64,000 nucleotides of DNA, from the NCBI GenBank assembly GCA_963576725.1, contig OY755241.1, forward strand, positions 24,092,449-24,156,448, read 5' to 3'. The translations under genes and the position numbers were made by a program. Position 1 is the stretch's first letter. Each line of letters begins with the position of its first letter. This document shows, in pieces, positions 1 through 10,249 of the stretch. Below the pieces are notes generated by a model. It was not told the DNA's origin, did not search any database, and saw only the letters and a program-made list of their open reading frames with translations. Source of the DNA: Azorinus chamasolen (taxonomy: Eukaryota > Mollusca > Bivalvia > Cardiida > Solecurtidae).

Positions 1-244
1 GTTTTTTCGGTTTTTCGGTTCTAGCTGGAATACCAGGCGGTACGGCCAGCTGCCTTTGTCTTTCTAACGGTATATCTCGCGACACCTTGATCTGGCGTTT
101 TATGGGAGCGGTTCGCTTCTCCTTCGATTGGGGAATGACTCTATCCCGCACCCTTTCTGTAGTCTCTTCGCTAGTAGATACTCCGACGATTAGTCGTTGA
201 TATTTGTCGAATGGTAGTAGCACCGACTTTCGCACAGCGCTCAT
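1..244 (-). CDS. Partial unknown ORF of the Polinton-like element
   Basis: A reading frame opens with ATG at 244 and stays open to base 1, giving the first 81 residues of a longer protein. It begins MSAVRKSVLLPFDKYQ and is basic and polar, with no domain I can name. Its ATG overlaps the TGA of the upstream gene as ATGA (241-244), so the two genes are back to back on the minus strand. A short 'K-x-LLP-x-D' style start occurs in small structural ORFs near Polinton ATPase genes, but I cannot tie it to a named family. The 3' end is outside the window. Confidence 0.55.
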   Translation of the reverse strand, partial: MSAVRKSVLLPFDKYQRLIVGVSTSEETTERVRDRVIPQSKEKRTAPIKRQIKVSRDIPLERQRQLAVPPGIPARTEKPKK

Positions 245-570
245 TTTTTCAAGTAAGCCTTCAACGGGGTTTCCGCGGCTCTCAGGAACAGGAAAACCGC
301 TTTCGCTCTCCTTCTCAATATTTTTCTTTTATCCTTTAGAGTGACTGTCGTATCTGCCAGACGTCTTAACAGACGTTTGTAAGGTTTCAACGTAGCGATT
401 ACCGAAGGCTGTACCGTCAGAACTCTTTGCAGAAAGTTGACGATAATTTGTATCAGAGCCCTTAGTTGTTCTTTGGTGATGGTGTCTAGTAAGGCTTGTC
501 TCTGCTTGTCGGACGATTTTGATACAAACAACCCGAAAAAAGGCCACTGACTTTTTACCAGATCGCTCAT
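241..570 (-). CDS. Small basic protein of the Polinton-like element (copy 1)
   Basis: This 109-residue protein is strongly basic, with Lys/Arg clusters such as KRLLRRLAD and KRKILRRRAK in its second half. It carries a pattern also present in the ORF at 1,669-2,025: RQ-x-LL, then T-x-x-Q, then a helix, a basic K/R-x-LLR-LA stretch, and a further basic KK/RR-x-LL segment. The two look like paralogues. Small basic proteins of this layout accompany packaging ATPase and PolB genes in Polinton/adintovirus-like elements; a virion-core or DNA-condensing role is inference only. The gene overlaps the next ORF by ATGA. No signal peptide or transmembrane segment is seen. Confidence 0.6.
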   Translation of the reverse strand: MSDLVKSQWPFFGLFVSKSSDKQRQALLDTITKEQLRALIQIIVNFLQRVLTVQPSVIATLKPYKRLLRRLADTTVTLKDKRKILRRRAKAVFLFLRAAETPLKAYLKK

Positions 571-605
571 AGTTAGACGTTAGGTGACTGAAAGGTATGT
601 GCCTC

Positions 606-1615
606 TTATAAACATTTGTAAATGACGATGTCTTCGTCACGGAACACCCTGGTTCTAAGACGATATTCGTCTAGTCCTCTGGGAGACAGATCGATGACTA
701 GATAGCCGAATGGTATTTTCGTGGCATCTTGGAAAGCTTCAGTCAAACACCCAGCTTTCCCCGGAAATAACTGACGTCCCAAGTGTTGAATCTGAGATGT
801 ACCCCGAATGTTCTTGAATAGTATCATATACCAACAATTGAGAGCTATGGTTCTCGCCGACTTCCCCTGACCGTAAACGTTCTGAGTGATAAACACGACG
901 CTTAGTTTTCTATGATGACAGCCTCGCGTAAACAGTAGTTCGGCGGTTTTACTTTCCAGTACCTCGTGCATCAAGTCATCCAATATTATTAGGTCGTGCT
1001 GTACCCCGGCGAATTCTTCGATTTCTGTCGCGGTAGGTAACCCCTGGTGTAAGGTCAAATTAGGCAGTCGTCTTTCCATGTCTTCGAAGAGCGATTGGTA
1101 AATTCCGTAACAGTACAGAATCTTTGAAGGAGGCGTCTGATACAAATAATCGAGTTGCCGAAGAAAATTAAACGTCCATCGCGTTTTACCGGAACCCGTG
1201 GGTCCCGCGACCATGATACTAGAACAGGGTTCGAATGGTAGGAGACTTTTGTCGAGGTTCGAATGCGGCGGCGGTGAAATATACGCTTCGGCACTCTGCG
1301 GCGGCGGCGGTGAAATATACGCTTCGGTACTCTGCGGCGGCGGCGGTGAAATATACGCTTCGGCGATGCGTCTTCTCTATAACCGCGTGACAGCGGCGGC
1401 GGCGGTGGCGATGCGTCTTCTCTATAACCGCGTGACAGCGGCGGCGACCATCGCATCAGGGCAGGTCCAGACCTATATCGGGATGGCGGCGATGACGGCC
1501 TGTCTAACGTATATCGTTGCCGCGACGGTGTCACTTCTCGGTGTATATTTCTCAGATGGCGTAACATGACGTCCCTTCTGGAAAACGAATTGTAACACTC
1601 CGGACAAGTATTCAT
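606..1615 (-). CDS. C2H2 zinc finger plus A32-like packaging ATPase, split over two frames
   Basis: Two overlapping minus-strand frames appear to make one gene. The first starts at 1,615 and carries a C2H2 finger near its N terminus (CPECYNSF, then HLRNIH), followed by a proline/arginine linker. The second is open from about 1,380 down to 606. It carries Walker A GPTGSGKT, Walker B with LIILDD, and a VFITQN sensor-like motif, the signature of FtsK/HerA-type A32 packaging ATPases that load viral DNA into capsids. The ATPase frame also continues upstream of the ATG at 1,214 through repeated EAYISPPPPQS units. The frame change falls inside a GC-rich tandem repeat (1,261-1,459). No good GT-AG intron was found there, so an indel, an assembly error or ribosomal slippage are the options. 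A finger-plus-ATPase fusion is my recollection of related invertebrate elements. Confidence 0.75.
1261..1459. repeat. In-gene tandem repeats within the ATPase linker
   Basis: Read on the minus strand there are two copies of a roughly 45-bp unit containing CTGTCACGCGGTTATAGAG, then three copies of a 36-bp unit containing GAAGCGTATATTTCACCG. Both units end in runs of CCG. The frame switch of the C2H2-ATPase gene lies here, so copy number and CCG-run length decide whether the gene is intact. Confidence 0.85.
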
Positions 1616-1668
1616 GACGTTCGATAGACCGAGAAAAAAAATAAATCTACAGATGGTCCCTCTTATTA

Positions 1669-2025
1669 TTATTGTTCGCGATTCATTCTAGCTAGTCTCA
1701 ATTCGTCAGCGATGGTGACTATGACGTAACGTTCCCTCAGGATGATAGGGACCACAGAGTGGTGTGTCCTAAGTAGTTGTTTTTTTCTGGACACGCTGAC
1801 GAGATCGGAAGCCAAGGTTCTTAGCAGGGTTCGTTTCCTCTCGAAGGTCTGTACGTCACGTCGTAAAGGGTTGATGGTGCCATCGACGATCCGTTTTATC
1901 ACTTCGCATACGGCTTTGGTTTGGGCGGGAGTGATGTTCGATAACAATTGTCTTCGGCCTCTGGTCACTCTCAGGGCTGCCAAATAATGCAAGTGGACGT
2001 ACACTCTAGACCGATTCATCGTCAT
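1669..2025 (-). CDS. Small basic protein of the Polinton-like element (copy 2)
   Basis: This 118-residue basic protein lies between the polymerase and the ATPase genes. It shares with the 241-570 product the order RQLL, T-x-Q, helix, KRTLLRTLA, and RKKQLLR. The two genes therefore look like an ancient tandem duplication now separated by the ATPase gene. Nothing identifies an enzyme activity. The product is predicted soluble, without signal peptide or membrane span. A DNA-binding or core role is possible from charge and context but not shown. Confidence 0.6.
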   Translation of the reverse strand: MTMNRSRVYVHLHYLAALRVTRGRRQLLSNITPAQTKAVCEVIKRIVDGTINPLRRDVQTFERKRTLLRTLASDLVSVSRKKQLLRTHHSVVPIILRERYVIVTIADELRLARMNREQ

Positions 2026-2078
2026 TTGTTTTATCGACCGATTCGTTGTTTTCTTGGCGTAAAAGTTCCTCTTATAAC

Positions 2079-5000
2079 CTAATAACCGTAGGGCAGTGTG
2101 TCCAAGTTATCCAAGACCACTCGTTTGTCGTATACCACCCTGTACCGTTTTCTTTCTTCTCTACTATACAAAAGACGAGTGCTTTTGTCCCTAGTGATCT
2201 TGGACGGATTACTGACCACGATGACCTTGGAGGCCGGGACTTCCAAATCGTCATCTTCTCTCTTCCTTTTCCCGTAGGTGGTAGGACGGTCCGGGTCGAC
2301 GTGCCCTACCATTTCTCTAACGCTGCCAAAATTCAGCAATAGGCCATTGGCGTGGTTCAGACTAAAACCCCGGATCTTGCACGTCCGTTTGCCTTTAGCG
2401 GTCTCGTATGCGTAGTTTTTGGGCCCTCCGCTCACAAACTCGACGATGTGGTCCCCTTGACTTAATTCGTCGGTCAGTTCCCCTGCGAGGTACAAATGTA
2501 AAAAAAAAAACACCCAGTAAGTATAGACCAACGTTAGCGGTAGAGAGTTTTCGTCAAGACTATATACGCGAGATTATCTGACAGTGTATTATTTGTAACG
2601 TAATCCAACTTACCTAAATAATCGCCCAGAGGAGGGTCGTATTGGTCTGGTCTGCTAACGTAGATGACCGAGTCCGTGTCGTAGTACAGGACCCGGTCTC
2701 CGAGATGATCCAGGACGTCGTACAATTTGAGCCGGGCCCAGCAGGTTGTGAAGGTGGCCAAGAAGATGTTGGTTTTCATATCTTCCGGCACAAACCCCGA
2801 CTGGTGCTCGTACTCAACGTGAAGGTTTTCCTCGTTGATTATATGAAAATCCTTCATCTTTTTCGTACGGTCCGTCAGCAATTTGTAAAACTTATCAATT
2901 TCGGAGTCGTGGATAAATTCGCAGACCCCTTGGTTGAGTCGCTGACCGAATTTTCCCCAGAAACTGCGAAAAGAGATACGAAACCGGTGATAAAATCTAT
3001 GCGAAGAAGGCACATCTATGAGATACAAAATGAAATAAGCTCACGGAATAGGTTGGAAAGAGGAACTATATTTACCTGTTCAGACAAAGTTTGGCCAAGG
3101 CTCTGAGTCCGGGGTTCTTTTTTATGTTTTCCGGGTCCAGCTGAACGCCCTCGTTACGAAAATAGTCCCTGACATATTTCTCTTTGTCTGTTTCCGTCTT
3201 ACACCAATCGGGCCACCCCGAAGCTTCCTGTTTGAACTTGAGGAAGGTATTCACGTAAGCGGTAAACAACCCTCCGGTGCCAGTGACCCTATCGTACTTG
3301 GTGGAGTCGTCCCAGTGGTACATCTCGTAGATTTTAAGGAGAGTATACCCTTTCTCCAGGGCCTTCTGGATTTCGGGCGTGCACCATGTTCCCACGAAGG
3401 CTCTCTGATCATCGGTGTGACTACAGCTCCGGGCGCTTTCTTTATCGGCGCAGGATCGACAAAGCGGGAACTTGAGTTTGCCGTTGGACCTATACGGTAA
3501 TACCGGATGGTATAGGCCGCGGGGCGCCAGGATTTTGACTTTGGCCAGTCCGAAGTAGGACCGGATGTCTCCGAAATCGTCAGTAACGATTTGAGGATGC
3601 CCGATGGGGTACCGGCTGTATTTGTTGACGTACGGGTACAAGCTGCGAAGAGAAAAAAAACACAGTCTACGAGGCAATCTGGTTTTAACGTCGAAATGTT
3701 TTCAATGCATTAAGGTCAATGTCACGCGTACTAAATCGTACCACGCGGATAGATACCTAGTAAAGTCCACGTAGTTGATTTTCTCCGACTCCTTGGCCAC
3801 ATAGTGAAGTTTGGCGGCATTGGTCCGGCCGCCGAAGAAGGAGTCTCGCGGGTCCAACCTATCCTGGATGTCCAGGGTAGCTACAAAGTCTCGAACGTCG
3901 GGATCCTCTTCCATTCGTTTCTGCCATTCGTGTTCCCATATACACACGTACCGGAATCGGAGGTCACGAGTCAACACCTTTTTCTTAATTTGGGTCAAGG
4001 CGTACAATTGATCCATGCTTTGACCGGTTTTCGAATTCTTGACGGTGCGTTCCGGATAACACTGGGGGCATCCGTGCCACAAACAACCTGAAAAGAATAA
4101 GGATTATTTTAGTTTACATCGTTATGTATAACAAAAGGTGGAAAATGTATGCGTAGTTTGCGGTTAATATAATAATACTGTAGCATCTGTTCGCACTTAC
4201 CGTGGTATTCGTACGCGGTGTTGCCAGCCCGCCCGTCCAATTTGTAGGAGGTACCTACCACCCTGACCTCACCCCCGTTCATCGCGTGTTCTATGTGAAG
4301 GGACTCTCCGTTTCTTCTGGCCAGTTCCATTTGGTACTCTAACCATTGAATGGAGGCGTTGCTAAAGGTGTCCCGTTGGACGTACCCGGCGCTGGGGACC
4401 TGGGCGATGGGGGATGTCAGTGGCCTCTTGCTCTGCACTTCCGCCGAGGAGGGTAGAGGGCGCCAATCGTTCGAACGTTTGTCGAATTTCAGCCAGCCCT
4501 CGGGCGTTTTTTTCAGGGTGGCTTTACTGGAAACATCGCCCTGAAGCATGACACGCGCTCCGTAGTCGGCTTCCAGAAACCTTGTTTTGTAGATTCCCAT
4601 GCAGACGCTGGCGATGGTAACGTACTGGAACGGATCTACCTCGGTGGCATTCAACATCAGACGTCTGAATTGGAGGCAAGCCCGCCGCAAAATGTCTACA
4701 TCAGATCGGCAATAGGCCTCCATTTCCCGTCGGAAGTCGAAAAGGGCGCCGCTTTCCGTCTTCTCTCGGTGCCATGTCAAGAAGGCCTCTCTGTCGACGG
4801 TAGACATGTAGTCGACCCCGTAAGACTTCGTATCCGGCAAGGGTCCAACGTAAGATTGGTTTTCCCTTTTGTTGAAAAAGTGGGGGAAGTAACCCTTGCA
4901 CAATTCCGACAGTCCGAATGCTTTGGGAAGCGCCGCTAACTTCATGGGTAGGAAGTTCAGGGAGTCGAGGACCCGGATGTGAAGCCCTTTAGCCACTTCC

Positions 5001-7619
5001 ATGTACATGATTTTGGACCCGTTGTATATGACTTTGGAGGGACGTACGCTATGGCCGACCAGATATTCTAGGAGGAAGACGCCGTCGTAGCCCTGTAACG
5101 ATACAGAAATAAGCGCGACTTTAATTTTCGTAAATATTAATGTCATGTTGTTTTGTTTTTTGTTGTTGTTTTTTTTGAATATCGATACATTGATGTCCAT
5201 TTTATACATTATAGATTGGTAGAGTCTGCCTTAATACTGACCTTCATGTTGTGAGCCAAGACGGTAGCGTCTTTATGTTGGGCGCTGAACAGCCAGTTGC
5301 CAAAATCTTCGAGGGTCTGGTCTCCTCGGAATAAGATTTCTCGCAAGCCGCACCTATCGGGGCAAGGCGGGCGAACGAAGGCCGACGTCTCTTTATCCCA
5401 GGCGTCACATCTGTGACACCGGCTGCCGCACTGGTCGCACCTGGAATGCGGGGTCAATTCCTGGTCTTTACAAACGTCGCAGACCGTTTGGGCTACCACG
5501 AAGTTGGGGACGTGTCTAGGTTGGCCGCACCAAGACTTGAAGCACCGTTGACATTTGGCGCCAGGTTGCTCCGGGGCGTATCCTTCCGAGCACTGAGCGA
5601 GCGTGTCCTGGGTGGCCTCGAAGTCGAAGAAAATGAATTTGGACGAGGGTTTCTTGGGCTCCTCGGGAAACAAATAACATCGATGGTGTCCCGTCACCCA
5701 GGACTGGCAACACTTACAGAGCCATTCGTCGCACTGGTGCAATTTCGCTGGCCTCTTGAAACGATTTATCACCTTCTTGCAGGTGGTACACCGCCAGTAC
5801 TCGTCGCATTGAGAGAGGATGACGTCCCCTTTATCGCCGTTCTTCCGGGTAGTCTTGACCAGATGCCTCTCGAAACAATCTCTCGACCTACAGACCATGT
5901 GGCATGACCGACAAGACATCGTGGTATCCGTTTCGGAGCAGTTCCGACTCTTGCAGGTCAGACACGTGGTCTGGCAACGATGCTTGGTATTTTGATCATA
6001 CTGCTTGAAGCACCGCTCGCAAAAGTAGATAGCCGAAAAGAACCCGGCGATGTTAGTAATGGCGTGGAAATGACTGACACCTTCGTGGTCCACTAAGTAT
6101 AAATAGAGAAGAGGCCAGTCCTCGTGCTGGTTGTCAGGTACCCGAATAAATTTATTGCCCAGGGACGCGGCCACCACGGCTATTCGAATATGGAGGGCTT
6201 CTTCGAAAGCCGGAAGGTCGTTGAGGGACCCGGGCCGATCGGTAGGCACGCCGGCTTTTTCGCAGAGGAGCAGGGCCAGATGCTTTTGTTCTTGACGTTT
6301 CTTGTTTTTTATATGTTTGAATGACCCCTTGGAGATCTGAGAATTTTGGACCAGAATCTCGAGGTTGGTCATTTCTCTTTGTTCGTCTTTCAACCTTTTC
6401 CAATCGTCGTCAGAGACCAGACACAGCTTCGTGAACCCTACCCCGATCGCTCTAGCCATACAGAGTTGATCATCGTTGACTATCTGAACCATGGATGTCT
6501 TTTTATGGATACAATTATCCGGTCCGGTCAGCTTAGTCACTCTCCTCCTTGGCCCCCCTGCGCCTCGAGGGATATGTAAGGCCCCGACGATGACTGAAAG
6601 AAAACAAAATGCTTCAGATAATGCCATTTTAAAGTTATTCTGTATTTTGATATTAAGATTTATATTTTTTAAAACATTTTTGAACAACGTATGTAGTTGG
6701 TTATGCGCATTTCACGGAAATTGTGCTTACCTTGAAAGGAGTCGTCCACTGCCAAGTTCTCCTCGCTCTGTAATACGTTTTCTATTTTGGTTAAAATCTT
6801 TTCCACGTCCATGTCCCCGGCCTCCTGGAGGGGGATCACAATGGCGTGATTGAGGGCGTCGTGCCGCAAGACGACCCTCAGAAGATCGTTGTCGTTAATC
6901 CCCTCTCGGGCTCTAACCAGCAGCTCCTCGAAAAGACGATGCAGTTGCGCCCTCAAGTCGGCCAAACGTCTCCCCTGCCATTGATCATTAAACCGGACAC
7001 GGTACGTGGACTCGACCGCCGTGGCACGGGCAAACCGGCGAACCCCCGACAACTCGATCTGATAGGGGGCCTCTCGCCGAGGTTCGTCCGCTCCTCCCCT
7101 CTGCTCGAAGGAAGGTCCAGCCACGGGGGAATCGGTGGGCTCTGGTGTCTCCATCGCGTACTTTGATCTGAATCAGATAAGAATGCGGGTTTATGTGAAC
7201 TGTCTCTTAAATATAGAGCCGGAGAGTTGATGTTACGTAACATAAGGCTAAAACGAGATGATAATGTCAGCTTACTTCTCAACATGGGCTGCGGCGAGGG
7301 ATATCGCTTGGGCCTCGGTCCTCGGAGACCAGGGTTGAAACTCCGCGTCGGCAAGGGTTATAGCCGCCTCGGTAGCGCGGGGAGACCAGGGTTCAAACTC
7401 ATCAACTTGGGGAGAAGGAAGTGCAGCTAATAAAGCGTCCGCGTCTTCCACGTCCCAAGGGACGGTAGGACCAGTTAAGGTCTCACTAACCAATAATTGG
7501 TAGTAAGCGTCCCTTATGAGACTGTGGCCCCTTAAACCGATAGAAGAGAAAAACTCTAAAAAATCCTCTGCAGAGATACCCTCGGAAATCATACCGGCGA
7601 CGATATCTCGTAGAGCCAT
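2079..7619 (-). CDS. polB: Protein-primed family B DNA polymerase, eight exons
   Basis: Exons (minus strand, coding order): 7619-7276, 7167-6731, 6593-5242, 5092-4201, 4087-3757, 3642-3076, 2963-2614, 2482-2079. All seven introns are GT-AG and 108-149 bp; exon lengths sum to 4,677 bp, exactly 1,559 codons including stop. Exon 1 (residues 1-114) has a doubled 'E-x-PWSPR' segment. Exon 3 carries a long Cys-rich zinc-binding region and Exo I (FFDFEAT). Exo II (GYDG) opens exon 4, with Exo III (YCRSDVD) later in that exon. Exon 5 has DPRDSFFGGR. Motif A (SLYP) spans the exon 5/6 junction, motif B spans the 6/7 junction, and motif C (YDTDS) is in exon 7. All exonuclease and polymerase signatures are present. 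The family replicates linear Polinton/adintovirus-type DNA by protein priming. The start at 7,619 sits in a strong GCCATGG context. The gene looks intact. Confidence 0.88.
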
Positions 7620-7650
7620 GGCGTTCTGGAAAAAAAAGATACAATGTATA
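7620..7650 (-). promoter_or_regulatory. Probable splice acceptor of an untranslated leader of polB
   Basis: Immediately upstream of the polymerase ATG, the minus strand has a pyrimidine tract ending TTTTTTTTCCAG, with AG at 7,627-7,626, then AACGCCATGG. This is a good 3' splice site, so the mRNA may carry an untranslated 5' exon further right. No donor was assigned. Confidence 0.4.
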
Positions 7651-7679
7651 TGTCTGTATTTATAGTTTAACATATTTAC

Positions 7680-8289
7680 AGTTTATGGAGAATACTTGTA
7701 AAGCTCAGGACCTTATCAATTTATTAGATATAAAAAATATAATAATACTCTTCGCTTCTTTTATGGGTCATATTTTCCCCGTCAACTTTGCAGCGAAATG
7801 GATATTTAAGAAGTATATTTTAAGCTGAAGTCGTTTTAAGCATAAAAGTAGTGTATATGGAGTGTCCGGGACATATCATACTTTACTGTAGAGTTCCTCT
7901 ACACCATACATTAGCTGAAGATTAGCTGTAGGAACAACATAAAATGGCGTTTAGGATACAAATGATCTACGACACACCGTCTAGCAGTAGAGCCGACATT
8001 ATAGTTTCTAAAGACATTCTGAAATGATAACAAGAGAGACAACTAAGCCTGGTATGTCACAATTTCAGTAATATGGCGTATGGCTTTTTCTCTGTCTAAA
8101 TTGTAAATGAATGCTAATCCAAAGCGACCTACTTCTACCGGTTAAAATTGTTTAACTGTTACCTTTATCGTTTTATCAAATTGACTCGATCTGGAACTTA
8201 TAACAAATTAGATAACGGTATGTTTACAGAGCAAATGGTTTAAGTTAAGATAAGATGTTTGAGTTACAAGACTCATTCAGTAAGGAACC
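7680..8289. other. AT-rich spacer with one tiny ORF
   Basis: No clear gene, terminal repeat or target duplication of the Polinton-like element is visible. A 27-codon plus-strand ORF (7,944-8,027, starting MAFRIQMIYD) has A at -3 and G at +4 of its ATG, but no homology or splice support, so I do not call it a gene. The element's right end probably lies in or near this stretch, but I could not locate it. Confidence 0.4.
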
Positions 8290-9134
8290 ATGTCCGGTTA
8301 TGTACGTATTCAAGTTGGTTACTTTTTATTTTTTTTAAAAAAACAACAACAAAAACCACCAAAAAACAACAACAAACTTTTGTATTGCTTAAAAAGTGTA
8401 GTGTTTTTTAGTGTTTTTTTTCAGATTTACGGATTAATATTTTTTTTAAATATTTTATTATTACAGTACACAAGATATCAGAGACGGTTGAGAAAGGGAA
8501 GGGGTACAGAGGATTCCCCAGTTATTGTTGACACGGTAAGACATTTAGTATTAGAATATATATGTATGTGCGCGCGTGTATGCGTGTAATGTATATAGTT
8601 TACAAGTACATTTTTGCTTATGAATAGCTTATGATTATTTGGATCATACTGTTTAATAACTTAATAGCATGTATAAATGTATATATCTATACGAATACAA
8701 ATATTAGGTATTTCTCTGTGACTACGCGATATTTTGATTCAATGTTTTAGTAGTGACTTGATGACAATTGATCAACCCATGACTTTCCCTTACGTGTTAT
8801 AGTCTAAATGATATGTAGGGAGATTTTTTTATTTCATTTACTTAAATCATATAGTTTTTTATCTACGAAGTAATTTATAAGAAAACATGTAAGGTAGAAA
8901 GGCATATTAATGGAAATTGGAATTGATGAGCAAAGATGAAATTTCAGTAAAGATAAGGATTTCAGAAATATCATATTCTAACGTTGTTGGTTGGTGATTG
9001 ACAAGTTAAATAAAGCTTTTGTTTTATTCATTTATAGCCTGATGAAGTGCCTAGAAAACGCTTGTTCTCTTCTGTAAGTATTTTACACACATTTCACTCT
9101 GTAATTCATTTAATGGTAATGAATGTTAATGGTA

Positions 9135-9205
<71 letters not shown>

Positions 9206-10249
9206 TATTGTAGACTAGTTGTTATTGTTTTCTGATTACACTATTAAAAATATTAATTTAAGTATGATATTTTAAGAAAAAAGGAATCATTAGTACTGAT
9301 GTCTTTGCAATTTAAGAATTATGTGACATTGTTAAAACTCATTTGGTTTCACCTAGCGACTAGTCAGTATTTATAGAGATAATGTCAATACATAAAAACT
9401 CAGTACTGATATAATGTCATTGTATAATTGAGTATATCTAGTTTGTAATTGTATCCTTTTTATAATAAGTCTACATAAGTGTACCTTTAATGCTGTACAT
9501 TTATTATACATCGCTGTAATTACTTTTAACTGATATTGTAGACTTATCATGCAGTTTTTTCTATTATTGTTTACTTTTCAATTTCATTTCAGACGCCTTA
9601 CTCCAGTCCTACAGAGAAGTTGGACTGGTCCAATTCCGTTAGTATATTATGCAAAATTAATTGTTTGGCTTTACGCATACACACATACACGAGTACGCAC
9701 GTGCACGTACGTATTCACGCACGCGCACACACACACACACACAAGTGCGTACTCGTACTGTTAGGGCTATGTGTATTTATATGTATTCTAAACATATTAA
9801 AAATTCTGAAGGGTGGTGATCCCGCGAAAGCAAAAATTGCAACACAAAAAGAGAAAATTGCAGACTCGGTTTTATTGAGTCTGTTCATGAAGAAAATAAT
9901 CAATGGATACTTTATTCTTTCTTGAGTAATAAGAGGTATTTAGTATTACGCCATTCTGCTGTATAAGTGATTATTATTATAATTTCATGTTTTAACATAA
10001 TACTACCAATTTTCTCCATTATTTCAGACTATCAGATGGGAGGTTGACTGTAAACTGGTAAGTCATTTACATTGTGTTTCAGTCAATTAATTCGTAGACT
10101 ATAAACGAAACATTTTTAACGATTAAAACCGAACGCATTAGGTACTAAACTTTATTTTTATGGATATGTACTTTCAGGAGATGGCCAGGGCACAATTAAA
10201 CATCATAAAAGCGGAAGTGCGACGGCTGGAAAATTTGCTTGATATGTAA
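8290..10249 (+). CDS. Small gene made of phase-0 mini-exons, unknown function
   Basis: Five exons are bounded by AG and GT sites: 8467-8535, 9038-9073, 9593-9637, 10028-10057 and 10178-10249. They are 69, 36, 45, 30 and 72 bp, all multiples of three and all in phase 0, and the last ends in TAA. A possible first coding exon is 8290-8301 (ATG with A at -3, followed by GTACGT), giving a product of about 87 residues; this first exon is the least certain part and more 5' exons may exist. The product has a basic start (RYQRRLRKGR), short Ser/Pro-rich pieces and a C-terminal amphipathic helix (AEVRRLENLLDM) that could form a coiled coil. I do not recognise the family. The last three exons recur as a pseudogene at 35.1-35.7 kb, which supports the exon calls. 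Confidence 0.6.
9137..9202. repeat. CA then TA dinucleotide microsatellite
   Basis: A run of about 17 CA units passes directly into about 15 TA units, inside the intron between the 36-bp and 45-bp mini-exons. A second short CA-type run lies at 9,721-9,742 in the next intron. Confidence 0.95.

Noticed and set aside
1198..1569. Plus-strand 123-codon ORF rich in Gly and Ala
   Set aside because: It is the antisense of the CCG-rich tandem repeats in the C2H2-ATPase gene and has no domain.
4109..4200. C-terminal extension of the large minus-strand polymerase frame beyond 4,201
   Set aside because: A good donor (GTAAGT) lies at 4,200 and the next exon restores the conserved HGCLWHGCP region, so the tail is intron sequence.
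7944..8027. 27-codon ORF with good start context
   Set aside because: Too short and without any conservation or splice evidence; noted only in the spacer entry.
1..8289. Terminal inverted repeat of the Polinton-like element
   Set aside because: I searched 7,680-8,289 for a matching end or 6-bp target duplication and found none that I could support; the other end is outside the window.
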